Of a stretch of 64,000 bases of DNA, positions 24,500 to 33,972 are shown piece after piece. The stretch's first letter is position 1. The number at the start of each line of letters is the position of its first letter. The stretch is from Bin5 sp965207495 (lineage in GTDB: Bacteria > Chloroflexota > Anaerolineae > Caldilineales > Caldilineaceae). The stretch covers positions 744,001-808,000 of the forward strand of contig OZ242287.1 in NCBI GenBank assembly GCA_965207495.1, read 5' to 3'. Made by a program: the position numbers and the translations under genes. The notes beneath the pieces are model-generated. The model made no database searches and was not told the origin of the DNA. It was given only the letters and a program-made list of their open reading frames with translations.

Positions 24500-26962
24500 T
24501 CAACGCGGCTGCACAGCGGTTGCCGACGCGTACTGCAGCTGCCAGCCGCTTGTCTCGCCGGCCGCGTTGACCGCACGGATGGTGTAGTAGTATTTCGTCC
24601 CGGCCGTAACGCCGGTGTGCGTGTAGGAGGTGCCGGTCAGGTTGGCTCCCCCGAGCGACTGCCAGCCTGTGCCGGCGTCCCACCAGGCCATGAGATCGTA
24701 GCGCACCGCACCCTGCACAGTTCCCCAACGCAGCGCCACGCCGCCCTCTGTCGCCTGCGCGGTCAGCGCCGGTATCGGAAGCCTGGCTGCAGCTGCGGTC
24801 GGCGTCGGTGTAGCCGTTGACGTCCCGCCAGCCGGTACCTCTTGAGACGCGGTCACAGACGGATACGCGTTCGTCTCCGCACCCAGCCAGCCGCTTGTCT
24901 CGCCGGCCGCGTTCACTGCACGGATGGTGTAGTAGTACGTCGTCCCGGCCGTAACGCCGGTATGCGTGTAGGAGGTGCCGGTCAGGTTGGCTCCCCCGAG
25001 CGGCTGCCAGCCTGTGCCGACGTCCCACCACACCATCAGCTCGTAGCGCACCGCACCCACCACAGTTCCCCAACTCAACGCCACGCCGCCCTCTGTCGCC
25101 TGCGCGGTCAGCGCCGGTGTCGAAAACCCGGCTGCGGTTGCGGTCACAGACGGAAACGCGTTCGTCCCCGCACCCAGCCAGCCGCTTGTCTCGCCGTCCG
25201 CGTTGACCGCACGGATGGTGTAGTAGTATTTTCTTCCGGGGGTCAGGCCGGTGTGCCTGTACGACGTGCCGGTCAGGTTGGCTCCCCCGAGCGGCTGCCA
25301 GCCTGTGCCGGCGTCCCACCACACCATCAGTTCGTAGCGCACCGCACCCGCCACAGTTCCCCAACTCAACGCCGCGCCGCCTTCGGTCGCCTGCGCGGTC
25401 AACGTTGGAACAGACAGCCCGGAGGCCGCAGTGGCAGCCGGCGTCTCAGTAGCAGTCGGCGTGGCAGTTGGAATAGACTGCTGGCGTGCTGCCTCACACG
25501 CAGCCAGCGTGTTGAACGGACCACGGGCATTATTTTCACCACTTACGTTGAAAAACCAACTCCCACTGTCCAGGTAACAGGACCCGACAGGCCCGTCAGG
25601 CGGTCTCGGCGTGGAATCCAGACCAGGTGTCGCAGTGGCAGGCGGTGTCGCAGTGGCAGGCGGCGTGATAGTCGGCGTGGCAGTCGGCGTGGCAGTCGCT
25701 GTGGCAGTCGGCGTCTCAGTAGCAGTCGGCGTGGCAGTTGGAATAAGCTGCTGGCGTGCTGCCTCACACGCAGCCAGCGTGGTGAACGGACCACGGGAAG
25801 TGCCTTCACCAGTTACGTTGAAAAGCCACACCCCACTGTTCTGGTAACAGGACCCGACAGGCCCGTCAGGCGGTCTCGGCGTGGAATCCAGACCAGGCGT
25901 CGCAGTCGGGGTCTCAGTAGCAGTCGGCGTCGCAGTCGGCGTCGCAGTCAGAGTCGGCGTGGCAGTCGGCGTGATAGTCGGAGTCGGCGTGGCAGTTGGA
26001 AGACCAAGAAGCTGGTTGCGTGCTGCCTCACACGCACCCTTCGTGTTGAACGGACCACGGGCATTCAATTCACTACTTACGTTGAAATACCACGTCCCAT
26101 TTGGGTCTAGGTAACAGGACCCGGCATTCGGAGTCGGCGTAGCAGTCGGCGTGACAGTCGGAGTCGGAGTCGGCGTGAAAGTTGAAATAAGCGGCTGGCG
26201 TGCTGCCTCACACGCAGCCAGCGTGTTGAACGGACCACGTTCATTTAATTCACCACTTACGTAGAAATACCAATTCGCTCCTGAGAGGTGACAGGACCCG
26301 ACAGGCCCGACAGGCGGTCTCGGAGGGGCAGTCGCTGTGGCAGTCGGCGTCGGCGTGATAGTCAGAGTCGGAGTGGCGTTTGGAATAAGCTGCAGGCGTG
26401 CTGCCTCACACCCAGCCTGCGTGTTGAACGGACCACGGTCACCGCCACCACTTACGGGGAAATACCACTTCCCACCGTCCAGGTAACAGGACCCGATAGT
26501 CACCGTCGGCGTGGCAGTCGCTGTGGCAGTCGGCGTGGCAGTTGGAATAAACTGCTGGCGTGCTGCCTCACACGCAGCCAGCGTGTTGAACGGACCACGG
26601 GCATTCAATTCACTACTTACGTTGAAATACCACTTCTTTACTACTGGGTCCTGGTAACAGGACCCGACAGTCAGTCTCGGAGTGGCAGTCGCTGTGGCAG
26701 TCGGCGTCGGCGTGGCAGTCGGCGTGGCAGTGCCGTTTGTAAGAATCTGCTGGCGTGCTGCCTCACACGCAGCAAACGTGCTGAACGGACCATAGGTGTG
26801 GGTTTCACCATCTACGCCGAAAAAATACCTATTAGGAGGGTTAAATACACATGCCGAGACAGTTTTTTGTTGAGCCGCAGCGGGCGCGCTGGTGAGTGTG
26901 GCGGCAAGCACGCAGAAAGCCAGAATGACCATGTAAATTGCAACTGTCTTTATCCGTTTCAT
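24500..26962 (-). CDS. Secreted protein with seven two-Cys modules and three FN3 modules, paralogue
   Basis: 820 residues, same plan as the 21537-24131 protein: signal peptide, seven modules (for example GSCYLDGGKWYFPVSGG and GPFNTLAACEAAR), Thr/Pro linkers, then three FN3 modules that are nearly identical to those of the paralogue. The middle modules differ in order and linker length, so repeats have been shuffled since the duplication. The 5' flank to about 27235 is a near copy of 24121-24395. It is divergent from the hybrid kinase gene at 27250, which makes the kinase a candidate regulator. Confidence 0.88.
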   Translation of the reverse strand: MKRIKTVAIYMVILAFCVLAATLTSAPAAAQQKTVSACVFNPPNRYFFGVDGETHTYGPFSTFAACEAARQQILTNGTATPTATPTPTATATATPRLTVGSCYQDPVVKKWYFNVSSELNARGPFNTLAACEAARQQFIPTATPTATATATPTVTIGSCYLDGGKWYFPVSGGGDRGPFNTQAGCEAARLQLIPNATPTLTITPTPTATATAPPRPPVGPVGSCHLSGANWYFYVSGELNERGPFNTLAACEAARQPLISTFTPTPTPTVTPTATPTPNAGSCYLDPNGTWYFNVSSELNARGPFNTKGACEAARNQLLGLPTATPTPTITPTATPTLTATPTATPTATETPTATPGLDSTPRPPDGPVGSCYQNSGVWLFNVTGEGTSRGPFTTLAACEAARQQLIPTATPTATETPTATATATPTATPTITPPATATPPATATPGLDSTPRPPDGPVGSCYLDSGSWFFNVSGENNARGPFNTLAACEAARQQSIPTATPTATETPAATAASGLSVPTLTAQATEGGAALSWGTVAGAVRYELMVWWDAGTGWQPLGGANLTGTSYRHTGLTPGRKYYYTIRAVNADGETSGWLGAGTNAFPSVTATAAGFSTPALTAQATEGGVALSWGTVVGAVRYELMVWWDVGTGWQPLGGANLTGTSYTHTGVTAGTTYYYTIRAVNAAGETSGWLGAETNAYPSVTASQEVPAGGTSTATPTPTAAAARLPIPALTAQATEGGVALRWGTVQGAVRYDLMAWWDAGTGWQSLGGANLTGTSYTHTGVTAGTKYYYTIRAVNAAGETSGWQLQYASATAVQPR

Positions 26963-27132
26963 ACGCGGTTACCTCCATGGTGCAAGCGTATACGGACTTC
27001 ATCCTGCTTCTGCCTCTCTTCGGGTGCGGCCGGGGACGAAGAAACGGCATGGGGCAGAGTCCTCCACAGTTATCAATTATAAAACATTGATGTAAAGCTG
27101 AGGTGAGAAAACTGGCCAATTTGGACCAATTG

Positions 27133-27161
27133 TTGTGAATATTATGTAAAGATGATAAAAT
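27133..27161 (+). promoter_or_regulatory. Candidate promoter for the hybrid kinase gene
   Basis: TTGTGA, a 17-base spacer, then TAAAAT, ending 88 bases before the kinase start codon in the divergent 287-base region. The AT-rich stretch around it (GAATATTATGTAAAGATG) is conserved in the duplicated copy near 24305-24335, where the -10 reads CAAAAT. The match is only moderate, and no operator is evident. Confidence 0.35.
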
Positions 27162-27249
27162 CGTCCCCAAAGCGGTCCAATTCAGACCTGTTGGCCGAGG
27201 ACGTTGAAGCGACAACGCCGCCGCTCCTGCGGCCAGATGAGGAGGGAAG

Positions 27250-29646
27250 ATGGAGCGAGAGAACGAGAAGGGAGAGAGCGAGAGGCTGCGAGAGCGCCTG
27301 TCCATCCTGTCGGAGGCCTGTCTCCGCATCAACGAGACCCTGGACCTGGAGACGGTGCTACAGGATGTCGTGGATAGCGCCCGCATCATCACCGGGTCTC
27401 GCTACGCAGGCATCAGCACCTTCGACAGCTGGGGGCAGGGCCTGGAGTTCCTGACCTCCGGCATGAGTCTGGAGGCGAAGACATGGCTGGCGGACATGCC
27501 GGAGGGCCCGGCCTTCTTCGAGTATCTCCTGTCACTGACCGAGCCGTTACGGATAGGAGACTTCCAGAGTCATATCAGAGAGCTGGGTATGCCCTATTTC
27601 AACCCGCCTGTGCCGGTGACCTCCGTCCTGGCGACGTCGCTGCGCGCGCGGGGCGAGACGGTCGGCGTCATCTACCTTTCCAAGGGTGAAGGCGGCCAGG
27701 AGTTCACCCCCGAGGACGAAGAAACACTGGTCATGTTCGCCTCCCAGGCCGCGCTGGTCATCGCCAACGCCCGCAGGCACCGGGAGGAACAGCGGGTCAG
27801 GGCCGACCTGGAGACGCTGGTAAACACCGTTCCTGTGGGCGTGGCGGTGTTCGACGCGACGACCGGGGGCGTGGTGTCCATTAACCGGGAAATGAGAAGG
27901 ATCGCCAGCGGCCTGCACGGGCCGGAGGGCTCCATGGAGGATCTCCTCAATGGAGTGACCTTCCGGCGGGGCGACGGCAGGGAGATTTCACTGAAGGAGT
28001 CCCCGCTCCCGGAGTTGCTGCGCATCGGGGAGACGGTGCGGGCCGAGGAGATCATCCTGCGGGCCCCCGACGGACGGTCCATCACCACTCTTATGAACTC
28101 CACCCCCATAAGGTCGGAAGAGGGAGAAGTGGAGTCGGTGGTCGTCACCCTGCAGGACATGACGCCGCTGGAAGATCTGGAGCGGCTGCGAGCCGAGTTC
28201 CTGGCCATGGTGAGCCACGAGCTCCGTACCCCGCTGACCGCTATCAGGGGCTCCGCCACCGCCCTGATGGACGACTCTTCCGGGCTGCATCCCGTCGAGA
28301 TGCGCCAGTTCTTCCGGATCATCCTGGACCAGACCGACCGGATGCGAGGACTGATCGCCGACCTTCTGGATGTGGCCCGCATCGAGACGGGCACGCTGTC
28401 GGTATCCCCCGAGCCTACCGACTTGACGGCCCTGATGGATGACGTCAGGACCACGTTCCTGAGCGGCGGACACAAGCACAGTCTGCAGGTCGACCTCGTG
28501 TCGGGTCTTCCCTGGGTCATGGCGGACCGTTTTCGCATTGTCCAGGTTCTGGGAAATCTGCTCACCAATGCGGCCAAGCGCTCGCCGGAATCCTCGTCCA
28601 TCAGGGTGACCGCGGCGTTGGGGGAATTTCAGGTCGCGGTTTCCGTATCCGATGACGGCCAGGGAATCCCGGCGGAAAGTCTGCCGAACCTGTTCCGGAA
28701 ATTCTTCCGCATCGCCACCGAGGAACAGGGTGGCGACACCGGCCTGGGCCTTGCCGTCTGCAAGGGCATCGTCGAGGCGCACGGGGGGCGCATCTGGGCC
28801 GAGAGCGACGGTCCAGGGCTTGGCGCACGCTTCACCTTCACGCTTCCGCTTGTCGAGGACTCCGGTTTCGTGTCTCCCTTCGTGTCTCCACGGCCGCGGG
28901 CCGCCACCGGCATCACCCACCAGAATACGGGGGAACAGGTGCGGATCCTGGCGGTGGACGATGAACCCCAGGCGCTCAGATACATCAAAGACGTCCTTGT
29001 CAAGGCGGGCTACGTCGCCATTGCCACAAGCGACCCCAAGGAGGTCCCCTGGCTCCTGGAGGAACACAAGCCACATCTCGTCCTGTTGGACTTGATGCTG
29101 CCGGGGGTCAACGGCATCGATCTGATGAGTGACATCGTGGAGAAGAGAGACGTGCCGGTGATCTTCGTTTCGGCCTACGGCCAGGACCAGTTGATCGCAC
29201 GGGCCTTCGACATGGGGGCGGCGGACTACGTCGTCAAACCCTTCTCAATAACCGAGCTCGTGGCCAGGATCAAGGCAGCCCTCCGCAGGCGGGAGACCGC
29301 TGAGCCGACAGTGCCCTATGCCGTCGGCGACCTCGTCATCCATTATGCAGAACGCCTCGTGACCCTGGCAGGTAAGCCGGTGGCGGTGACCGCCATCCAG
29401 TACAATTTGCTGCTGGCGCTTTCGACGAACGCGGGGCGTGTGCAAACCTACGCGCAACTGCTGCAGCAGGTCTGGGACGATGACGCAGACGGGGACGTGA
29501 GGCCGATGCGTACCGCAATAAGCGCCCTCCGGCGCATGCTGGGGGACGACGCCACTAACCCTACCTACATCTTCACCGAGCCCCGTGTCGGCTACAAGAT
29601 GCCCGGACCTGAAGGGTTGGACCCGGGTTTGACCGGGAGCCGCTGA
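27250..29646 (+). CDS. Hybrid histidine kinase with receiver and OmpR-type DNA-binding domain
   Basis: 798 residues, no membrane helix, so cytosolic. Order: short coiled start, GAF-like domain (about 20-165), PAS-like domain (about 180-300), HisKA with VSHELRTPL (His323), HATPase (N box NLLTNAAKRS, G1 DDGQGIP, G2 GLGLAVCKG), receiver (about 565-680, phospho-acceptor Asp614 in LVLLDLMLP, Lys in VVKPF), and a winged helix of the Trans_reg_C type (about 690-790; ends YIFTEPRVGYKMP). Sensor, phosphorelay and promoter binding are thus in one chain. GGAGGGAAG precedes the ATG. It is divergent from the secreted Cys-module gene and has a full-length paralogue at 35956-38340. Confidence 0.93.
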   Translation: MERENEKGESERLRERLSILSEACLRINETLDLETVLQDVVDSARIITGSRYAGISTFDSWGQGLEFLTSGMSLEAKTWLADMPEGPAFFEYLLSLTEPLRIGDFQSHIRELGMPYFNPPVPVTSVLATSLRARGETVGVIYLSKGEGGQEFTPEDEETLVMFASQAALVIANARRHREEQRVRADLETLVNTVPVGVAVFDATTGGVVSINREMRRIASGLHGPEGSMEDLLNGVTFRRGDGREISLKESPLPELLRIGETVRAEEIILRAPDGRSITTLMNSTPIRSEEGEVESVVVTLQDMTPLEDLERLRAEFLAMVSHELRTPLTAIRGSATALMDDSSGLHPVEMRQFFRIILDQTDRMRGLIADLLDVARIETGTLSVSPEPTDLTALMDDVRTTFLSGGHKHSLQVDLVSGLPWVMADRFRIVQVLGNLLTNAAKRSPESSSIRVTAALGEFQVAVSVSDDGQGIPAESLPNLFRKFFRIATEEQGGDTGLGLAVCKGIVEAHGGRIWAESDGPGLGARFTFTLPLVEDSGFVSPFVSPRPRAATGITHQNTGEQVRILAVDDEPQALRYIKDVLVKAGYVAIATSDPKEVPWLLEEHKPHLVLLDLMLPGVNGIDLMSDIVEKRDVPVIFVSAYGQDQLIARAFDMGAADYVVKPFSITELVARIKAALRRRETAEPTVPYAVGDLVIHYAERLVTLAGKPVAVTAIQYNLLLALSTNAGRVQTYAQLLQQVWDDDADGDVRPMRTAISALRRMLGDDATNPTYIFTEPRVGYKMPGPEGLDPGLTGSR

Positions 29647-29717
29647 GCCTTCACAGGGTGTGGCGGTTCTTGTTGTTTTGCGGTTGTTCGGAGGTGTCAG
29701 GTTGCACCGGTCTGTTT

Positions 29718-29969
29718 ATGAGCGCGTTGTGGGCCCTGTACGCTGCGGTGCTGATTGTCCTGGGTATAGTGCGCCGCAGTCGCTGGCCGCGACTGGCCGG
29801 ATTGGGGTTGCTGGCAGTGCCAGTCGCCAAGCTTTTCCTCTACGACGCCTTCAGCCTGGGACAGGTATACCGGGTGACCGCGTTTATCGGTCTGGGCGTG
29901 CTGCTTGTCATCGGCGGGTTTCTGTACCAGCGCCACGGCAGAGTAATTCGAGGATTTCTGTTGGAGTGA
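29718..29969 (+). pseudogene. C-terminal fragment of a DUF2339-like membrane protein
   Basis: About 83 residues from an ATG at 29718 (open from 29658), with three hydrophobic helices and the end signature typical of DUF2339 proteins: ALYAAVLIVLGIVRRSRW, then AKLFLYDAFSLGQVYR and GFLYQRHG. Intact members are many hundreds of residues with more than ten helices, so this is a remnant. It sits 70 bases after the kinase stop. Confidence 0.65.
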
Positions 29970-29995
29970 GACCCAATCGAGTCATGCCGCCCGGC

Positions 29996-30250
29996 CTACG
30001 CTCGACAGAATTCGCCAGTCACAAAAACACCCAGACCATTCAGCACCAGCGTGCCGGGACAGGTCGACAGAGGAAAGTCGTCACGGACTCGCTCCAGGTC
30101 CATGTCCAGCTGACCTCCATAGGGCCGGGAGCAAGCCAGTGGCGCAGCCATGCCGGCCGCGTCCTGTACCCCAAGGCGTCCCTGAAAGTTCACAGGGTAC
30201 GCTGCGACCGGCTTCGCGGGCTTGTGGCAGCATCGTCTCTTATCGCTCAT
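29996..30250 (-). CDS. Small hypothetical protein
   Basis: 84 residues from an ATG at 30250 with AGAGG eight bases upstream. The start is basic and Cys-containing (MSDKRRCCHKPAK), followed by mixed sequence ending GLGVFVTGEFCRA. Five Cys in total. No family recognised and no signal peptide. It may be a fragment, since the surroundings (29970-30560) are a mosaic of remnants, including a stretch at 30400-30512 that resembles the inside of the 33973 MITE. Confidence 0.35.
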   Translation of the reverse strand: MSDKRRCCHKPAKPVAAYPVNFQGRLGVQDAAGMAAPLACSRPYGGQLDMDLERVRDDFPLSTCPGTLVLNGLGVFVTGEFCRA

Positions 30251-30564
30251 TTTGATAGACCTCTTTTTGTCCTTCTTGCCCCCAGTTCCGGAGGATGCCG
30301 TGCAAGCAGCTCTCGATGATGCCGCGGGCGGCGTGCTGGTGGCGTTGCAGCACGCGCCGGCCGGTGTGCTCGTTCCCGGCGATGCGGAGTACGCGGAGGG
30401 GCGAGGAGACCACAAAGGCGTATCGGATTTTCCTTGGGGAGCTGCGCGACCCTGCGCCGATAAGCAGTTTACTTCCGCAGAAATCACTGATCAAACCCAC
30501 GTCAACAAGCTTGGCAAATTGACCAAGGGACTTTGTCATCCATCCTCACAATGGAACAATGCAA
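30251..30564. other. Gene-free region with a MITE-like remnant
   Basis: 30400-30512 shares CAAAGGCGTATCGGATTTTC and a following GAGCTGCGC segment with the 244-bp element at 33973-34216. It also has a decayed right end (AAACCCACGTCAACAAG against AAACGTCAACGAGCC). No gene is supported. Confidence 0.5.
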
Positions 30565-30592
30565 ACGTGGCGCCCCAGATGGGGCGCCACGT
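30565..30592 (-). terminator. Hairpin terminator after lipoprotein copy 1
   Basis: A 13-bp stem ACGTGGCGCCCCA / TGGGGCGCCACGT with a 2-base centre, 73 bases downstream of the minus-strand lipoprotein stop, followed on that strand by TTTGC. The same hairpin, slightly diverged, follows the duplicate gene at 48486-48513. Confidence 0.6.
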
Positions 30593-30664
30593 CTGATCTT
30601 TGTTGACTGATAGTGCAACGACCGCTCGTTTCCAACTTGAGTGCGTCACAGGGGCTTGCGGTCT

Positions 30665-32194
30665 TTAGCCGCCACCGCCTTCACTGCCACCTTCACCGCC
30701 ACTGCCATGCTCGCCGCCGCTTTCACCGCCACCTTCACCGCCGCCTTCACTTGCGCCGACCTCGGCATGGGGCGTCCAGCCGTCGAAGGGCTGCGCCGAT
30801 GCGGGCAGAATCACATTCATCGCCGCGCCGGCCGCCAGATCGACCGGCGTTGTCGGGCCGAGTTCGATACCGTTGGACAGGTGGACCTCGATGCGTACTC
30901 CTGTCAAGGTCGACCCGGTGGTGTTCACGACGGTGCCGAAAAAGGCGTTGCTGTGCGCATCGTAGCTCATGATGAGACGAGCGCCGGCACGGACCATGTC
31001 GAAGGTCTGGTCGAGGGCCAGGCCGCTGCCGCCTTCTTCACTGCCAGTCGCTCCGCCTTCGCTGCCTTCACCACCGCTCTCACTGCCGCCTTCAGCGCCG
31101 TGTTGCTCGCCGCCGGCTTCACTGCTGCCTTCGCCGCTACCTTCGGTGTTGACAGGGCCAGGGCCGCCACAGGTGAACATCTCCGGGTGAATCTCCCAAG
31201 CGTCGTAGGCTACGCCGACAGCGCTTGGCTCATCATCGACACGCAGCTCGACCGTGGTCTGGGCGCCGGGGGCCAGGTCGCCTACCGGCTGCGGTCCAAG
31301 CTCGACTACGGTCGTCGTTCCCTGCTTGAGGTTCAGCTCGATCTGCACGAAGCAGAGCGTCTGGTTGGTCGTATTCTCCACGATCCCCGAGAATGCCTTC
31401 GCTGCGGGGTCGTAGGACATAGCGGTTCTCACACCGTTGACAACGCCGTCCCAGCTTTCGTCGAGGGCCAGGATCGGGCTGGAGGGGTCTCCGCTCTCGC
31501 CACTGCCCTCACCACTGCCGGATTCACCACTGCCGGATTCGCCACTGCCGGATTCACCACTACCGGATTCACCACTGCCCTCACCGCCGCTGCCGTGTTC
31601 GCCGCCACCTTCGCCGCCGCCTTCACTTGCGCCGACCTCGGCATGGGGCGTCCAGCTGTCGAAGGACTGCGTTGACGCCGGCAGAACGACATCCAGGATC
31701 TCGCCGGGCGCCAGATCGACCGGCGTTGTCGGGCCGAGCTCGATGCCGTTTGAGAGATGGACTTCGATGCGTACCCTTGTCAGGGTCGCGTCGGTCGTGT
31801 TTGCAACGGTTCCCACAAAGGAGTTGCTGGCGGCGTCGTAGCTCATGATGAGACGAGCGCCGGCCCGGACCATGTCGAAGGTCTCGTCGAGGGCGAGACC
31901 GCTGCCGCCTTCTTCGCTGCCGGCTGCCCCGCCTTCGCTGCCTTCGCTACCTTCACTGCCTCCCTCACTGCCTTCGCCGCCGCTTCCGTGTTCACCGCCG
32001 CCTTCGCCGCCTCCCTCACTGCCTTCGCCGCCGCTCTCGCTGCCTTCGCCGCGGCTCTCCGTAACGTTGCCTGCACTCTGGTCGGCGCCGCTCTGTCCCC
32101 TCCGTGAACAGCCGACGGCCACCATCATCGTGAAGACCAGAACCAGTATCGCCAACGTCTGCGCCATTCTCAACTTCGTTCCCTTGCCTCTCAT
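30665..32194 (-). CDS. Lipoprotein with three related domains and Gly/Glu/Ser linkers, copy 1
   Basis: I place the start at the ATG at 32194 because CGAGGTGA precedes it; a GTG at 32212 is the alternative. About 509 residues. Lipoprotein signal with VAVGC, then three domains of about 90 residues that begin LALDE or LALDQ (for example LALDETFDMVRAGARLIMSYD) and contain GTVANTTDATLTRVRIEVHL and a late LAPGE motif. Linkers are rich in GEGSGESG. The domain resembles FxLYD-type beta-sandwiches that occur in surface lipoproteins (inference). Near-identical to 48600-50138. Confidence 0.85.
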   Translation of the reverse strand: MRGKGTKLRMAQTLAILVLVFTMMVAVGCSRRGQSGADQSAGNVTESRGEGSESGGEGSEGGGEGGGEHGSGGEGSEGGSEGSEGSEGGAAGSEEGGSGLALDETFDMVRAGARLIMSYDAASNSFVGTVANTTDATLTRVRIEVHLSNGIELGPTTPVDLAPGEILDVVLPASTQSFDSWTPHAEVGASEGGGEGGGEHGSGGEGSGESGSGESGSGESGSGESGSGEGSGESGDPSSPILALDESWDGVVNGVRTAMSYDPAAKAFSGIVENTTNQTLCFVQIELNLKQGTTTVVELGPQPVGDLAPGAQTTVELRVDDEPSAVGVAYDAWEIHPEMFTCGGPGPVNTEGSGEGSSEAGGEQHGAEGGSESGGEGSEGGATGSEEGGSGLALDQTFDMVRAGARLIMSYDAHSNAFFGTVVNTTGSTLTGVRIEVHLSNGIELGPTTPVDLAAGAAMNVILPASAQPFDGWTPHAEVGASEGGGEGGGESGGEHGSGGEGGSEGGGG

Positions 32195-32212
32195 TTCTTC
32201 ACCTCGTTTCAC

Positions 32213-32526
32213 TATGCTGATTTGAGGGCCTGTCCCTCATACACTGCCCATGATAGAGGTGAAATGTGTCACAAATATGTCAGAGCGGGACAAGATTTCA
32301 AATTGTCAGAGAGGTTGCGCCGTCTGGTCATGGACTTGCTTGCCTTCCTTGTAGATGTGCGATGTCGCTGCCGGTGATGCCATCTCCGGGGTGAAGACGA
32401 TGCCGACGCACAGGAACCCAGCAGAAGTGCTGGTGGAAGAATGTCCGGAGAACAGAGAATCGAGTCGTCCTCCTGTGTGTGCAACTGTGAATCCCCTTCT
32501 AAGAATCGGTCTTTCCCGCTGAAGGA
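32213..32526. other. Intergenic region
   Basis: Contains the 5' flank of the lipoprotein; the first 75 bases (TCATACACTGCCCATGATAG and CAAATATGTCAGAGC) are conserved upstream of the duplicate gene near 50170-50240. No other feature seen. Confidence 0.5.
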
Positions 32527-33081
32527 ATGGGTCGGATCATGGCCATTCTCCCGATATCGATTCATGTGTCGGCGAAAATTAATAATTTTTTGAAGGGCTT
32601 TTGTCCCGGATGCGGAGTTCTCGGCGATGCCCTGACGACCATTGCCCTACATGTAACCCATCATGACGCCCCACATGTGTCCCCTCATGTGAGAGGACTC
32701 ATTGCAGCCTTGCAGGGAGAGATGAGCCGGGCCGAACTCATGGCTGCTCTGGGGTTAGCGGACCGGAGTCATTTCCTCAGGGCTTACTTACACCCCAGCC
32801 TTGATGCGGGCCTGATAGAGATGACACTTCCGCAAAGTCCAAGGAGCAGGAATCAACGATATCGGTTGACCGCCCTGGGCGGGGAGGCTCGGAATTCCCA
32901 ACAGGAATCTGAGGAGGAAGGTATCACCGAGCGGACGCGGAGGCCGACCCATGGTGCGCGCTCGAAAACCGATACCACCCCGCGCACGTTCTATCTGACA
33001 CCCGTTTCGATGGCGCACCTCGATGGCGCACCTCGATGCGATCCGGCCGGAGGATGCGGACAGCTCGACTCCGGTCTGTAG
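32527..33081 (+). pseudogene. C-terminal winged-helix fragment of a Fic/RecG-like protein
   Basis: Residues about 44-125 match the end of Fic-family or RecG-like regulators: a His/Pro linker (HHDAPHVSPHVRGLIAAL), GEMSRAELMAALGLADRSHF, YLHPSLDAGLIEMTLP and QRYRLTALG. The catalytic part is missing, and the sequence after residue 125 is unlike any protein (it even repeats MAHLDGAPR). A remnant of a larger gene, probably moved here by recombination. Confidence 0.6.
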
Positions 33082-33181
33082 GTTGCGTCGATTTCGCGCC
33101 GCGTCAAGGCGGCGGCCAGAGCGGAGACGAACTATTTCTCGCGGGCTTCGAAACAACTCAAATCACCTACTACCATAGCCC

Positions 33182-33556
33182 TTATCCCGGCCGGACTGTA
33201 ACCAAGGTACCGTCACAGTGTGCTAAGCCGGTCCGGAAGGTGGACAATTCTGTGTAGGAGCTTTTCCACTCGGTGGGAATACAGCCAGTGAGGCTGTTGC
33301 TAAAGAGGCGCGCGTAGCTCAGTTTCGACAACTTACCCAATTCCGATGGAATCGAACCGCTCAAAGCATTCTGACTAAGGTCCAGGGTCTTCAAGGCGGT
33401 AAGCTTGCCCAAAGAAGAAGAGATGGATCCGGTCAAGTCATTCTCGTGGGTTTCCAAGAGCGTAAGGCTAGAGAGGTTGCCCAGCGTCGACGGAATCGAC
33501 CCGCTGAAACTATTGCTGGCGAGGCCTAGGTACTCCAGTTTGGAAAGACTGACCTA
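33182..33556 (-). pseudogene. LRR exoprotein fragment
   Basis: The reverse strand gives about 120 residues of plant-type LRRs (FSGSIPSTLGNLSSL, LTGSISSSLGKLTAL, LSGSIPSELGKLSKL) and a C-terminal cap (LTGCIPTEWKSS). Upstream there is a stop and then unrelated DNA, so the signal peptide and first repeats are lost. Related to the LRR proteins at 1-383 and 16152-18812. Confidence 0.7.
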
Positions 33557-33968
33557 TCCAAAATGCTGTGACGGCTCCTCTTTCACCCAGGCGCGGCAGA
33601 GGTTGGACATTGTTGCCTCTTGCGCTGCGGCCACTTGGTCGAATTTGGGTGGGTGCCGTCTGGCAGCAGCACGACGAGGCGGTGCAGCTTCTCTTCTCTC
33701 TGCGCGGGCGGGGCGGCGGTCTCGTGGTCGATGTAGGAACCGACGTCCGCGGCCGACTCAGGATCCGGCCGGCACAGGGTGAATCGGGCCTCAGACGTTG
33801 CGCATCTCCTTACTGCAGTGGGACAGGGATTTATGTGATTTCCATGATTATTGTGATGACTGCGCCCGCCAGCGCTGACGGTTCAATCGGGATGACGACC
33901 AGGTCGGCGGCGATCGGACAGGAGCGGGTGACGGCGGTCGGCACACTCCAAATCCTTCCCCGATGTAA
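33557..33968. other. Gene-free region
   Basis: No gene supported. On the minus strand about 33590-33800 gives one protein-like stretch (RREEKLHRL type composition) without start or family. The region ends at the CTAG target of the MITE. Confidence 0.4.
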
Positions 33969-33972
33969 CTAG

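Noticed and set aside
22480..26750. Regularly spaced short repeats that look like a CRISPR array
   Set aside because: They are in-frame TPTATPT linkers and Cys modules of coding genes; spacers are not unique and repeat length is not constant.
30641..31675. Ala/Thr-rich plus-strand frame of 344 codons, and its twin at 48570
   Set aside because: Antisense shadow of the G/E/S lipoprotein genes; the low-complexity composition is just the reverse of the linker codons.
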